Positions 15,171 to 23,256 are shown, numbered from the stretch's first letter. The stretch is 25,820 bases of DNA from Oscillospiraceae bacterium (GCA_009785875.1 WQUF01000194.1:1-25820), one strand, 5' to 3'. Program-made: numbers and translations. Notes: a model not told the origin generated them from the letters alone.

Positions 15171-15814
15171 TTTATTTTACCTTCTATATTTGTACTAGTA
15201 CCGCAATACATTTTTACCCAAATTAAGTTTTCAACAGTGATAACTAGAAGTAATCCAATAATAACAATTGGAATTACAATTCTATTTAAATTTAATTGTA
15301 TCTCAATTGGTATTCTATCTACAGTCATAAATACATAGTAGCTCTTGCCACAGGCTGTGATTAATTGATAGAAACATGTCTGTCCTTTACCATGGTTATT
15401 TAAAGTTACTTCTCCAGTACTATGAGATATTGCTATATGATTTATTGCTTCAGCGTTATTTGGGTCTTCCAATAATGCAGAAACAAATGATTCATTCGCA
15501 TCATCTCCATAATATATATTTCCGTCTTGGTCTAATAAAAATGAGACTATCGCATTTTTTTCACCATTTGTTTTAGTAAAAGCCTTGATCATGCTAATAT
15601 ATATTGCATCATATTCTTTTCCAGCATATCCCCCAGACACCAATTCACTTATTTCCCTTGAAAATCCTTGCACTGAACCTTTATTTGTATCATAAACAAA
15701 AGCATAAGTGGTATCTTTGAAATGATTAATTGTATTTTCAATTAGGAATAACATCATGATCGTAATAATAATAGGGACTATAAATAATAGTCTTTTTAAA
15801 AAAGTTTTTTTCAT
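15152..15814 (-). CDS. Two-TM protein with an extracytoplasmic sensor-like domain
   Basis: 220 residues: a basic start MKKTFLKR, TM1 (~8-26), an outside region (~30-175) and TM2 (~178-200), then only ~20 cytoplasmic residues. The outside part has the pattern of Cache-type ligand sensors (SFLLDQDGNIYYG, TGEVTLNNHGKGQTCFYQL). Full-length sensors would carry a kinase, GGDEF, HD-GYP or methyl-accepting domain after TM2; here none follows, and the frame runs into the holin gene. It may be a truncated sensor or a partner of the holin. A strong AGGAGGAG precedes ATG 15814. I do not recognise a named family. Confidence 0.7.
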   Translation of the reverse strand: MKKTFLKRLLFIVPIIITIMMLFLIENTINHFKDTTYAFVYDTNKGSVQGFSREISELVSGGYAGKEYDAIYISMIKAFTKTNGEKNAIVSFLLDQDGNIYYGDDANESFVSALLEDPNNAEAINHIAISHSTGEVTLNNHGKGQTCFYQLITACGKSYYVFMTVDRIPIEIQLNLNRIVIPIVIIGLLLVITVENLIWVKMYCGTSTNIEGKIKCKSTI

Positions 15815-15843
15815 AAATCGCTCCTCCTTTTCTTTCCATTAGC

Positions 15844-15885
15844 TTAGAAACTTTGCATAATTAATATTAAGCAATAGGTTTCTAA
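15844..15885 (-). other. Inverted repeat in the leader of the membrane-protein gene
   Basis: TTAGAAAC (15844-15851) and GTTTCTAA (15878-15885) are exact inverse complements, with TTGC/GCAA pairing just inside, 30 nt before ATG 15814. In RNA this is a stem of 8 + 4 bp with a small bulge. It could be a regulator site or a leader hairpin. Confidence 0.4.
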
Positions 15886-16019
15886 ATATATAATATTCAT
15901 GTATGCTTATTTTTGTGCTTAATACAGCATGTGTATTTACTCTAATACATTTGATAATTCGTTGTTAAATCTAATATTTGATTAGGGAAAATTTTTTTTT
16001 AAAATTAACATTAATTATG

Positions 16020-16048
16020 GTAACCTATTTTTTTTCATTTCATATAAT
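16020..16048 (+). promoter_or_regulatory. Possible promoter of the first S8 protease
   Basis: GTAACC (16020-16025), 17 bp and a consensus TATAAT (16043-16048). The start site would fall at about 16055, on top of the GGTGA ribosome site, which is unusually close and lowers confidence. Confidence 0.3.
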
Positions 16049-16066
16049 AAATTGGTGATTATTTAT

Positions 16067-17500
16067 ATGAGAAAAAAAATAATATGTTACTTTACTATTT
16101 TGTTTATAGCTATAATTTTTATAGCTATACAAGTTTCAAATGAGTCTAATATAAGTGAACTTAAAATTGAATCTTCTGACAATATTAATGCTAAAGAAAA
16201 TATTATAAATTGGTATATTGAACTTAGTTCTTTATCCCAGGATAATTTAATTGAGAAAGAATCCATTACTATTAGATATATGCCTGATGCTTCTTTAATT
16301 GATATTAGCAATTTAGAAAATGAATATAACTTGCAAGATAAAAAAAGTATAACTTGTGATGATTTTAAAATTTATAGCTATGCCCTTCCAGGCGATGACG
16401 TAATATCATTAGAGCTAATAAGAGAAATAAATGATATTTCTTTTGTTAAGTATGCCGAACCAAATTATAAATGTAGTTCTTTAGATTACACTGATTCCAG
16501 TACTACAAATAGTAGTATCAACTCTAATATTAATATACCATGGGGATTAAGTAATCAGATTTACCCTGGAATCGACATCGATGTAAAAAATGCATGGAGG
16601 ATAACAAAAGGAAGCCCTTCTGTTATTGTAGCTGAAATTGATTCAGGAGTTGACTATAATCATTCTGAATTAAAAGACAATATCTGGGTAAATAAAGATG
16701 AAATACCTAATAATGGAATCGATGATGATAACGATGGTTATATAGATGATACCATTGGATGGAATTTTAATAATGACAATAATAATCCAATGGATGGTTT
16801 TAATCACGGTACGCATGTTGCTGGTATAATTAGTGGAGATGAAAATCAAAGCATGTCAGGTGTAGCACCAAATGTTAGATTAATGCCTCTTAAGATATTT
16901 GCGAATAATGGTGGCCTATCTGATTATTATACAATAATTACAGCCATAGAATATGCTCATGAACATGGTGCTTCTATTGTGAATATGTCATTTGGTAGTA
17001 GAGGAATGTCTCAAAGTTTATATGATGTAATGAATAGATATAAAGATATGCTTTTTGTTACTGCAGCGGGAAATAATGGTTCAGATATTGATGTCACCGA
17101 ATTTTTTCCAGCTAGCTTTGATCTTCCAAACAGTATATCTGTTGCAAGTATTGATCAAAATGGAGATATATCAAATTTTTCTAATTATGGTATAATTCAA
17201 GTTGATGTTGCAGCTCCTGGAAAAGAAATTTATAGCACACTTCCAAATAATAAATTAGGTTATATGAGTGGAACTTCAATGGCTGCTCCATATGTTTCTG
17301 GTGTTGCAGCTCTTATAAAAAGCGATAATATGAAATTAGATCCAACTCAAATTAAACAGATAATAATGAGTTCTTCAAAACCCCTACCATCATTGGAAGA
17401 GAAAATTAAATCAGGTGGTTTAGTAGATGCAGGAAGTGCTTTAGCCAATGATAATGTTAATATTAGTGTACCTGTTATTATTCCTAAGGCTATACCTTAA
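16067..17500 (+). CDS. Secreted subtilisin-family (S8) serine protease
   Basis: 477 residues. A hydrophobic N-terminal segment (~5-22) serves as signal peptide or anchor, without a clear AXA or lipobox. A propeptide-like domain follows (~65-135; SITIRYMPDAS...YAEPNY, as in I9/fervidolysin-type prodomains), then the S8 domain (~155-460). The triad is Asp192 (EIDSGVD), His247 (NHGTHVAG) and Ser404 (SGTSMAAP), with oxyanion Asn336 (AAGNNG). The Asp-rich insert NGIDDDNDGYIDD (216-228) is a likely Ca2+ site seen in many bacterial S8 enzymes. ATG 16067 is used because GGTGA (16054-16058) precedes it. It is a close paralogue of the next gene and lies upstream of a serpin. All catalytic residues are present, so it should be active. 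Confidence 0.93.
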   Translation: MRKKIICYFTILFIAIIFIAIQVSNESNISELKIESSDNINAKENIINWYIELSSLSQDNLIEKESITIRYMPDASLIDISNLENEYNLQDKKSITCDDFKIYSYALPGDDVISLELIREINDISFVKYAEPNYKCSSLDYTDSSTTNSSINSNINIPWGLSNQIYPGIDIDVKNAWRITKGSPSVIVAEIDSGVDYNHSELKDNIWVNKDEIPNNGIDDDNDGYIDDTIGWNFNNDNNNPMDGFNHGTHVAGIISGDENQSMSGVAPNVRLMPLKIFANNGGLSDYYTIITAIEYAHEHGASIVNMSFGSRGMSQSLYDVMNRYKDMLFVTAAGNNGSDIDVTEFFPASFDLPNSISVASIDQNGDISNFSNYGIIQVDVAAPGKEIYSTLPNNKLGYMSGTSMAAPYVSGVAALIKSDNMKLDPTQIKQIIMSSSKPLPSLEEKIKSGGLVDAGSALANDNVNISVPVIIPKAIP

Positions 17501-17517
17501 ATAATTAATTGGTTTAT

Positions 17518-17550
17518 ACGGGATTTTCACAAAGAAGATCCCGTTTTATT
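17518..17550 (+). terminator. Terminator between the two proteases
   Basis: ACGGGAT/ATCCCGT stem with a 13-nt loop and a TTTTATT tail, so the second protease gene probably has its own promoter. Confidence 0.7.
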
Positions 17551-17673
17551 ACATTAAAGAGTTGAATATTTTATTTTCGAATTTTTTTATTTTTTATGTA
17601 AATTTGATAAACTTTTTTTAACTATGTTTCATATTATAAAATGAATCCTATTAAATTAAAGGTGGTTATTCAA

Positions 17674-19938
17674 ATGAAAGATAAAATGATAAATATGATA
17701 AAAAATAAAATTAAATACTTTAAAATTTTATTTATGATTATAGTTAAGTCTATAGAAGATGCTAATGCGTTGAATGCTGGTAAACCATCTGATTATGTTA
17801 TCTCGCCTAATGCTGATATACCATGTGATGATGTTAATAAGCTTGATGCTGATGACTCATATGATATTAATATGCTTAGTGTTGATACCATTGAACCTTT
17901 GAACGTAAATGATATTAAAAAAAATATTGTAAATCAATATTCAAATTTAATTAATCAGTTTTTAGTACAAGGATCTGACTCAACAGATGGCCTGGAAGAT
18001 ATACTTGTCAAAGATAGTATTCTCATAAGGTTTATGGAAAATGTCACTATGTCGGATATTAATTCTCTAGAAGATAGATATGATCTAATGGTCGATACAG
18101 AAATAATAGAAAATAATTTTAAGTTATATAGTTACTATCTGCAAAGTACTAGTACAATATCATTAGGGCTGATAAAAGAAATAAATGAGCTTCCTTTTGT
18201 TATGTATGCTGAACCAAACTATAAATGTGCACAACTTACTTCAATAAATGATCCTCTTATTCCGAATTTTAAACCTGATTATGAGCCTAATAATTCGAAT
18301 ACTGATTCTATTACTTTAGAAGGTATAGCAGACTATTATGCACTTTGGGGGTTAAAAAACCAGACTAACCCTGGAATAGATATAAATTTAGAAGGTGCTT
18401 GGAAAACAACAAAAGGAAACCCTTCTGTTATTGTAGCTGTCATTGATTCTGGAATTGACTATAATCATACTCAGTTAAAAGATAATATTTGGATAAATGT
18501 TAAAGAAATCTCTAATAATCGTATAGATGATGATAGAAATGGATATATAGATGATACAATGGGATGGAATTTTTATAACAATAATAATAATGTTATGGAT
18601 GGTTTTGCTCATGGTACTCATGCTTCAGGTACAATTGGTGCTATTGAAAATCAATCCATGTCCGGTATTGCTCCAAAAATAAAGCTAATGCCACTTAAAA
18701 TATTTGCAAACGATGGTAGCATGACAGATTCTTCTACGATTATTTCAGCAATTAAGTATGCTCATGACAATGGGGCTTCTATAGTGAATATGTCATTTGG
18801 TGGTAAAGGTAAATCTCAGAGTTTTATCGACTTAATGAATAAATATACTGATATGCTTTTTGTTTCTGCTGCAGGAAATAACAGTTTAAATAATGACATT
18901 ACTCCTTTTTACCCAGCTTGTTATGAAACAGCAAATAATATAAGTGTTGCAAGCATTGATCAAGATGGATCTTTATCATATTATTCTAATTATGGCCTAA
19001 AAACCGTAAATGTAGCAGCACCTGGAAGACAGATTTACAGCACACTTCCAAATAATAAATTAGGTTATATGAGTGGAACTTCCATGGCTGCACCACATGT
19101 TTCAGGTGTAGCAGCACTTGTAAAAAGCAACAATATGAATTTAACACCTGTCCAAATCAAGCAAATAATTATGAATACTGTAAAACCTCTTCCATCATTA
19201 AAAGGGAAAACAGTAACTGGTGGCCTAGTAGATGCCGGAAAAGCTGTAGTAGCCAATATTAATATACCAAAGGACACGCCAATTGATGTGCCTAAAGCTC
19301 CTCCAGTTGAAACTATAAAAGATATTTTCCCAGATAATATTTTGGCAAATGAAATTGCAAGCCAATTAAGAAAATCTGTCAATGATCCTTTAAGCTTAAC
19401 TGAAAGCAATAAAATTGTTTCAATTGACATTAAAAATGGCGTTAATAATGCTAAAGGTATAGAAAGATTGACTAATTTAAGCACATTAAAACTGACTCAT
19501 GGAGGCTTAACTTCTGTTGACTTAAGCAAAAATGTAAATTTAGTTACTTTGGAACTTCAGTATAATAAAATTGCTTCAATTAATTTAAGCTCAAATGTAA
19601 AACTTCAAAGTTTGATTCTATACTCAAATATGATTTCAAGTATAGATTTAACAAAAAATGTAGCTTTAACATCTATGAATTTAAGTTATAACCAATTGAC
19701 TACTTTAGATTTGAGCAATAACATCAATAGCGACCAAATTTATGCTGAAAATAATAAATTAAACAAAATGAATTTTGGTAATGCAACTAAGAATAGAATT
19801 ATATTTTTAAGCTATAACAATTTAACATCACTAGATTTAACTAACCAAAAATCATTAATTTACTATAGGTTAAATGACAATCCATTTATCACCAACGGCC
19901 TTAAATTGCCATCACAAAAATTAATAAATTATGCTTAA
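17674..19938 (+). CDS. S8 serine protease with C-terminal leucine-rich repeats
   Basis: 754 residues. A weak N-terminal hydrophobic stretch (~15-24, YFKILFMIIV) is followed by a variable Asp-rich region (~30-100), a prodomain (~112-185, ending YAEPNYKC) and the S8 domain (~225-525) with Asp258, His313, Asn402 and Ser470. An internalin-like cap (DIFPDNILANEIASQL, ~550-565) then leads into LRRs (~585-740), seen as repeated LxxLxLxxNxLxxLDLxxN units of about 21 residues. LRRs commonly bind proteins, so they may direct the protease to a partner. No sortase motif or other anchor is present. GGTGG at 17661-17665 supports ATG 17674 over 17641. The hydrophobic stretch is short for a signal peptide, so export is likely but not certain. 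Confidence 0.9.
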   Translation: MKDKMINMIKNKIKYFKILFMIIVKSIEDANALNAGKPSDYVISPNADIPCDDVNKLDADDSYDINMLSVDTIEPLNVNDIKKNIVNQYSNLINQFLVQGSDSTDGLEDILVKDSILIRFMENVTMSDINSLEDRYDLMVDTEIIENNFKLYSYYLQSTSTISLGLIKEINELPFVMYAEPNYKCAQLTSINDPLIPNFKPDYEPNNSNTDSITLEGIADYYALWGLKNQTNPGIDINLEGAWKTTKGNPSVIVAVIDSGIDYNHTQLKDNIWINVKEISNNRIDDDRNGYIDDTMGWNFYNNNNNVMDGFAHGTHASGTIGAIENQSMSGIAPKIKLMPLKIFANDGSMTDSSTIISAIKYAHDNGASIVNMSFGGKGKSQSFIDLMNKYTDMLFVSAAGNNSLNNDITPFYPACYETANNISVASIDQDGSLSYYSNYGLKTVNVAAPGRQIYSTLPNNKLGYMSGTSMAAPHVSGVAALVKSNNMNLTPVQIKQIIMNTVKPLPSLKGKTVTGGLVDAGKAVVANINIPKDTPIDVPKAPPVETIKDIFPDNILANEIASQLRKSVNDPLSLTESNKIVSIDIKNGVNNAKGIERLTNLSTLKLTHGGLTSVDLSKNVNLVTLELQYNKIASINLSSNVKLQSLILYSNMISSIDLTKNVALTSMNLSYNQLTTLDLSNNINSDQIYAENNKLNKMNFGNATKNRIIFLSYNNLTSLDLTNQKSLIYYRLNDNPFITNGLKLPSQKLINYA

Positions 19939-19943
19939 TTTAT

Positions 19944-19973
19944 ATCCACCTAGTAAAATAGGTGGATTTTTTT
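19944..19973 (+). terminator. Terminator of the protease-LRR gene
   Basis: ATCCACCTA/TAGGTGGAT stem with a 6-nt loop and a run of eight T residues. Confidence 0.88.
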
Positions 19974-20080
19974 AGAATCAATCTGTTTAAAAAATATAAT
20001 TTTTATTTTGTAGCAATAAACATTTTACTGCATATACTAACATAAATAAGGTATAGAATAAAATATTTGGAGTGAATAAA

Positions 20081-21283
20081 ATGTATATTATATTAACAGC
20101 ATTAGCGTGCATTTGTTTTGTAACTTTAGGTGGCTTAGTTATATCTGCTAAGGATAATAGTGTAAAACCAGAAACCCTTGATACAAAAAATTTTCATGTT
20201 GTAAATAATTTTGGACTTAGTCTTTATAAAAATCTTTATAATAGTATGAATAATGTTTTTATTTCTCCAGTTAGCTTGTACTTAACCTTGGGCATGATTT
20301 CCAATGGAGCAGCCTCAAATACACAAAAGCAATTGCTTTCTTTTTTATATTTTAGCAATACGATGGTAGCTTTAAACACTTTTAATAAGGACATGCAAAG
20401 TTTTATTATAAACAATCGTCCAAATACTATTATTGATATAGCTAGTTCAATTTGGATCAATAATTCTTATAAATATGTTTATAGCAGTTTTTTAAATACT
20501 AATAAAACTTATTATAATTCTACAATTCAAGCATTAGATTTTTCTAATGAATTAGCTGTAGATGCAATTAATAAATGGGCAAGCGACAACACAAATGGTC
20601 TTATTGAGCAAGCTATTAGCCAGCAATTAGGTCCTGATGTCATGATGTGTCTTCTTAATACTGTTTATTTTAAAGCAGATTGGGAAATTCCATTTGATAA
20701 AATAAATACTGTGAAAAGCGATTTTATATCTCCTAAAGGAAAAATACAAGTTGATATGATGAACATCGATAAATACTTCAATTACTATGAAAACAATCTC
20801 TTTCAAATGGTAAGTTTACCTTACAAAGATGGTAAAACATCTTTACTGATAATATTGCCAAAAGATGATATAGGCTCTGTTGAAAATAATTTCACTGCTG
20901 ATAATTTCGATGAATGGATTAAATCCTTAACATCTCAACAAGTTGTATTGTCGCTTCCAAAAGTTAGCGTGCAATATAAACAAGGATTAAAAACTGCACT
21001 TTCTGCATTAGGTGTATCAGACATGTTTGATAAAGAAAAAGCTGATTTCAAAAACATATCGCAAAATAATTTATTTGTAAGCGATGTAATTCACAACACT
21101 GTTCTTAAGATCGATGAATTAGGAACTGAGGCAGCCGCTGTAGCAGGATTAGATGTATCATTGATATCAATACCTGATATCCCACCAAAAATTATGAACG
21201 TAAATAAGCCATTTTTCTTGAGTATCTATGATAATAGTACAGAACTTATATTATTTGAAGGCTCTATAACAAATCCTCAATAA
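20081..21283 (+). CDS. Serpin (serine protease inhibitor, MEROPS I4), secreted
   Basis: 400 residues, the normal serpin size. Conserved segments: NVFISPVSLYLTLGMISNGA (58-77), LLNTVYFKADW (191-201), SLPYKDGKTSLLIILPKD (245-262), and the terminal NKPFFLSIYDNSTELILFEG. The hinge ELGTEAAAVAG (346-356) has the small residues needed for loop insertion, so it should be inhibitory. Counting from P15 = Gly348 gives P1-P1' = Ile362-Ser363 with Leu361 at P2, a hydrophobic site suited to subtilisin- or elastase-like proteases. The N-terminus (1-23) is a hydrophobic export signal; a lipobox is not convincing. ATG 20081 lies 8 nt after GGAG; the upstream in-frame GTG 20072 overlaps that site. It sits directly behind two S8 proteases on the same strand. 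Confidence 0.95.
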   Translation: MYIILTALACICFVTLGGLVISAKDNSVKPETLDTKNFHVVNNFGLSLYKNLYNSMNNVFISPVSLYLTLGMISNGAASNTQKQLLSFLYFSNTMVALNTFNKDMQSFIINNRPNTIIDIASSIWINNSYKYVYSSFLNTNKTYYNSTIQALDFSNELAVDAINKWASDNTNGLIEQAISQQLGPDVMMCLLNTVYFKADWEIPFDKINTVKSDFISPKGKIQVDMMNIDKYFNYYENNLFQMVSLPYKDGKTSLLIILPKDDIGSVENNFTADNFDEWIKSLTSQQVVLSLPKVSVQYKQGLKTALSALGVSDMFDKEKADFKNISQNNLFVSDVIHNTVLKIDELGTEAAAVAGLDVSLISIPDIPPKIMNVNKPFFLSIYDNSTELILFEGSITNPQ

Positions 21284-21302
21284 TCAAATGATGGGACTGA
21301 TG

Positions 21303-21347
21303 CATAATGAATAAATATGTGCTAAGCGCACATATTTATTCATTATG
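21303..21347. repeat. Perfect 20-bp inverted repeat after the serpin gene
   Basis: Bases 21303-21322 and 21328-21347 are exact inverse complements around a TAAGC loop. No T run follows on either strand (ACATTATTTA on plus), so it is not a classical terminator, although it lies 20 nt after the serpin stop codon. Confidence 0.7.
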
Positions 21348-21456
21348 AACATTATTTATTGATTTAAAATGGATTCCACAAAGCTTATAATACTATAGAT
21401 ATCTTAATTTTGTTTTATTGTTTTTCTAAAGAACAGAGTTCTCAAAAATACAGTTC

Positions 21457-21496
21457 AAATGACTGTTTATACACCTTAGTGTATAAACAGTCATTT
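21457..21496. terminator. Perfect 18-bp hairpin between convergent serpin and amidase genes
   Basis: Bases 21457-21474 and 21479-21496 pair perfectly around a CTTA loop. A TTTT end on the plus strand and an A/T-poor tail on minus suggest it serves mainly the plus strand. It is unusually long for a terminator stem. Confidence 0.6.
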
Positions 21497-21523
21497 TGCA
21501 ACAGCCCCATCACTTTAAAATAT

Positions 21524-22528
21524 TTATTTCTTTAAATCTGAAATCTGTTTTTTAAGATCAGCAATTAAATTATCTTTATCTATCACTGAAGATTCTAGTT
21601 CAGCTATCCTCTTCTCTAAAGATGAAATCATTTCATCTTTTTCTAAAGGAGGTGCAGGATTATCTACTGTTAATTTATCCAGTTGCTTAGTCCATACTGC
21701 ATTCCATGACGCACCATCTGGATCAATTAAAGCTATCCATAATACAGAATCTTTAGTAGCATATTTATAAACTTTACATTTAGTATTTTTAGGTAACAAA
21801 GCTTTTGTTGCATTTTCATATATAGTACCTTCAAGAATTAAATCTACAGTGTTATAAACAATGTCACCAATAGCAAATTTCTCTTTTGGTGGATTTAATT
21901 TAGCAAGTTCAGCTTCACATAAATTTAAGAATCTTTGCCATCCTAAATCCAACGTTCTATGAGGACAGTATTTGCCTGAATAGTCTTGATGCTTTGTAAT
22001 CTGTTTAATATCCCATTCAGCTTCATGAAGTAAATATGCAATTAATTTTGCAGCGTTTTTTTCGGAATTTAAAAATTTATCTCCTCCAGATTTTGAATAA
22101 CATATTTCAATACCTATTCCTTGTCTATTACCATTTCCATTACCATCCCCTGCGTGCCAGGCATTTCTATTAAGTAAAATTCCTTGCACAGCTTGAGTAT
22201 CATCTACTGCAAAATGGAATGATACCTCTAAATTATTGCTTACCATATAATTAATTTCGTTAATTGCTGGCGCATCATTAGCAGTGTTATGAACTACAAT
22301 CCTAGTAGGATCCATGACATATGGGCATTTTATATTATACTTACTTTGATCAACTAATTTTTTAGTAATCTTGAGTACATTATCTAATGTATCTTTTAAA
22401 ATAGGATCAAATTTCTGTGTAAGAGAAGTTGTAATATAATCTTCAGATTGTACATCCGCACCTGGCTGATCTACACCTTTTTCAGCATCTTGTTGCAATA
22501 CATCGCTATAATCATCGTTTAAATCCAT
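21524..22528 (-). CDS. N-acetylmuramoyl-L-alanine amidase, phage endolysin type (Amidase_2)
   Basis: 334 residues. It cuts the bond between MurNAc and L-Ala in peptidoglycan. The Amidase_2 domain (~65-205) has the T7-lysozyme-type zinc ligands His80 (IVVHNT), His180 and Cys188, with Lys186 at the position of the T7 catalytic lysine; WHAGDGNGNGNRQGIGIE (124-141) is also typical. An SH3-like wall-binding segment (~217-285) and a Pro-rich linker lead to a coiled coil (~298-334, ISSLEKRIAELESSVIDKDN). The ~60-residue acidic N-terminal extension is unusual. No signal peptide is present, so release would need a holin or lysis. GGGGG lies 8 nt before ATG 22528. Confidence 0.92.
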   Translation of the reverse strand: MDLNDDYSDVLQQDAEKGVDQPGADVQSEDYITTSLTQKFDPILKDTLDNVLKITKKLVDQSKYNIKCPYVMDPTRIVVHNTANDAPAINEINYMVSNNLEVSFHFAVDDTQAVQGILLNRNAWHAGDGNGNGNRQGIGIEICYSKSGGDKFLNSEKNAAKLIAYLLHEAEWDIKQITKHQDYSGKYCPHRTLDLGWQRFLNLCEAELAKLNPPKEKFAIGDIVYNTVDLILEGTIYENATKALLPKNTKCKVYKYATKDSVLWIALIDPDGASWNAVWTKQLDKLTVDNPAPPLEKDEMISSLEKRIAELESSVIDKDNLIADLKKQISDLKK

Positions 22529-22616
22529 CTTTTTTCCCCCAATCTTTAATAATATTTGGTTTTTATTTTATATAATTATGATATGTTTTTTTATAACAAG
22601 TGTTACCATTATTAAT

Positions 22617-22650
22617 AAAAATACCCATAGCTAAACTATGGGTATTTTTT
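22617..22650. terminator. Orphan bidirectional terminator in a divergent intergenic region
   Basis: A perfect 14-bp stem (22617-22630 with 22636-22649), CTAAA loop and T run on both strands. No gene ends here: the amidase gene points left and the DUF2975 gene points right. Confidence 0.75.
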
Positions 22651-22731
22651 GCGAGTTTTAAATCAATAATCAAATGTGATTTTTTTAAAAGTTATTGCAA
22701 GCTTAATAAAAATATGGTTTCATAGTATTGA

Positions 22732-22760
22732 GTAACATATTAGTTATTAATACATATAAT
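22732..22760 (+). promoter_or_regulatory. Possible promoter of the DUF2975-HTH operon
   Basis: GTAACA (22732-22737), 17 bp and TATAAT (22755-22760). The predicted start would lie only a few bases before the GGAG at 22770-22773, so the leader would be very short. Confidence 0.35.
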
Positions 22761-22779
22761 AATAAAAATGGAGTTTTTC

Positions 22780-23256
22780 ATGAAAATAATTGATAAAAAA
22801 GGGATCTCAGGTCTCATTGAAAGAATGCTATATATAATTTTAACAGGAGGAGTTCTCATAATGATATCTCTTCCATTTATGTTAAAATATGTTTTAATGT
22901 CCAGTCTTAGGGTCAATTTCATAGATATTGAAAGTTTTTGGTATCTTTTCATCATCATATTTTTAGAAATATCAGGGGTGGTTGCTGCATTTATAATACT
23001 TCAAGCCTTGCTGCTCTTTAAAAATATAAATAATGATAACCCGTTTAGTGGAAAAAGCTATATATATCTAAAAAGAACTTCTGTATTTTGCTTAATAGAA
23101 AGCATTTTATATTTAATAAAAATCATACTTTTTAATTCCCTTTTTACTATGGTTATCTTCATGATATTTATTATATTATGGCTTTTGATTTTAGTACTTG
23201 CAGAATTGTTTAAAAAAGCTAAAGATTATAAAGATGAAAATGATTTAACAATATGA
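22780..23256 (+). CDS. DUF2975 membrane protein
   Basis: 158 residues with four hydrophobic segments (~17-38, 49-75, 97-117, 121-142) and the family's central NPFSGKSYIYLKR motif (~88-100). DUF2975 proteins are membrane proteins of unknown function, almost always encoded beside a small YozG-type HTH regulator, as here. ATG 22780 is preferred because GGAG (22770-22773) lies 6 nt upstream; the frame also opens at 22768, but that ATG overlaps the ribosome site. The regulator starts 13 nt after the stop codon. Confidence 0.82.
   Translation: MKIIDKKGISGLIERMLYIILTGGVLIMISLPFMLKYVLMSSLRVNFIDIESFWYLFIIIFLEISGVVAAFIILQALLLFKNINNDNPFSGKSYIYLKRTSVFCLIESILYLIKIILFNSLFTMVIFMIFIILWLLILVLAELFKKAKDYKDENDLTI

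Noticed and set aside
16023..17638. CATAnnnTA boxes with AC 16-17 bp upstream before both S8 genes, resembling sigma-K promoters
   Set aside because: The same CATATAATA also precedes the DUF2975 gene, the box in front of the first protease would place the start site on the ribosome site, and in DNA this AT-rich such short motifs arise often. Not enough to claim sporulation control.
14844..22528. A resident prophage
   Set aside because: Only a holin and an amidase are present; no integrase, terminase, capsid, portal or tail genes and no attachment-site repeats were seen, including at the tRNA genes.
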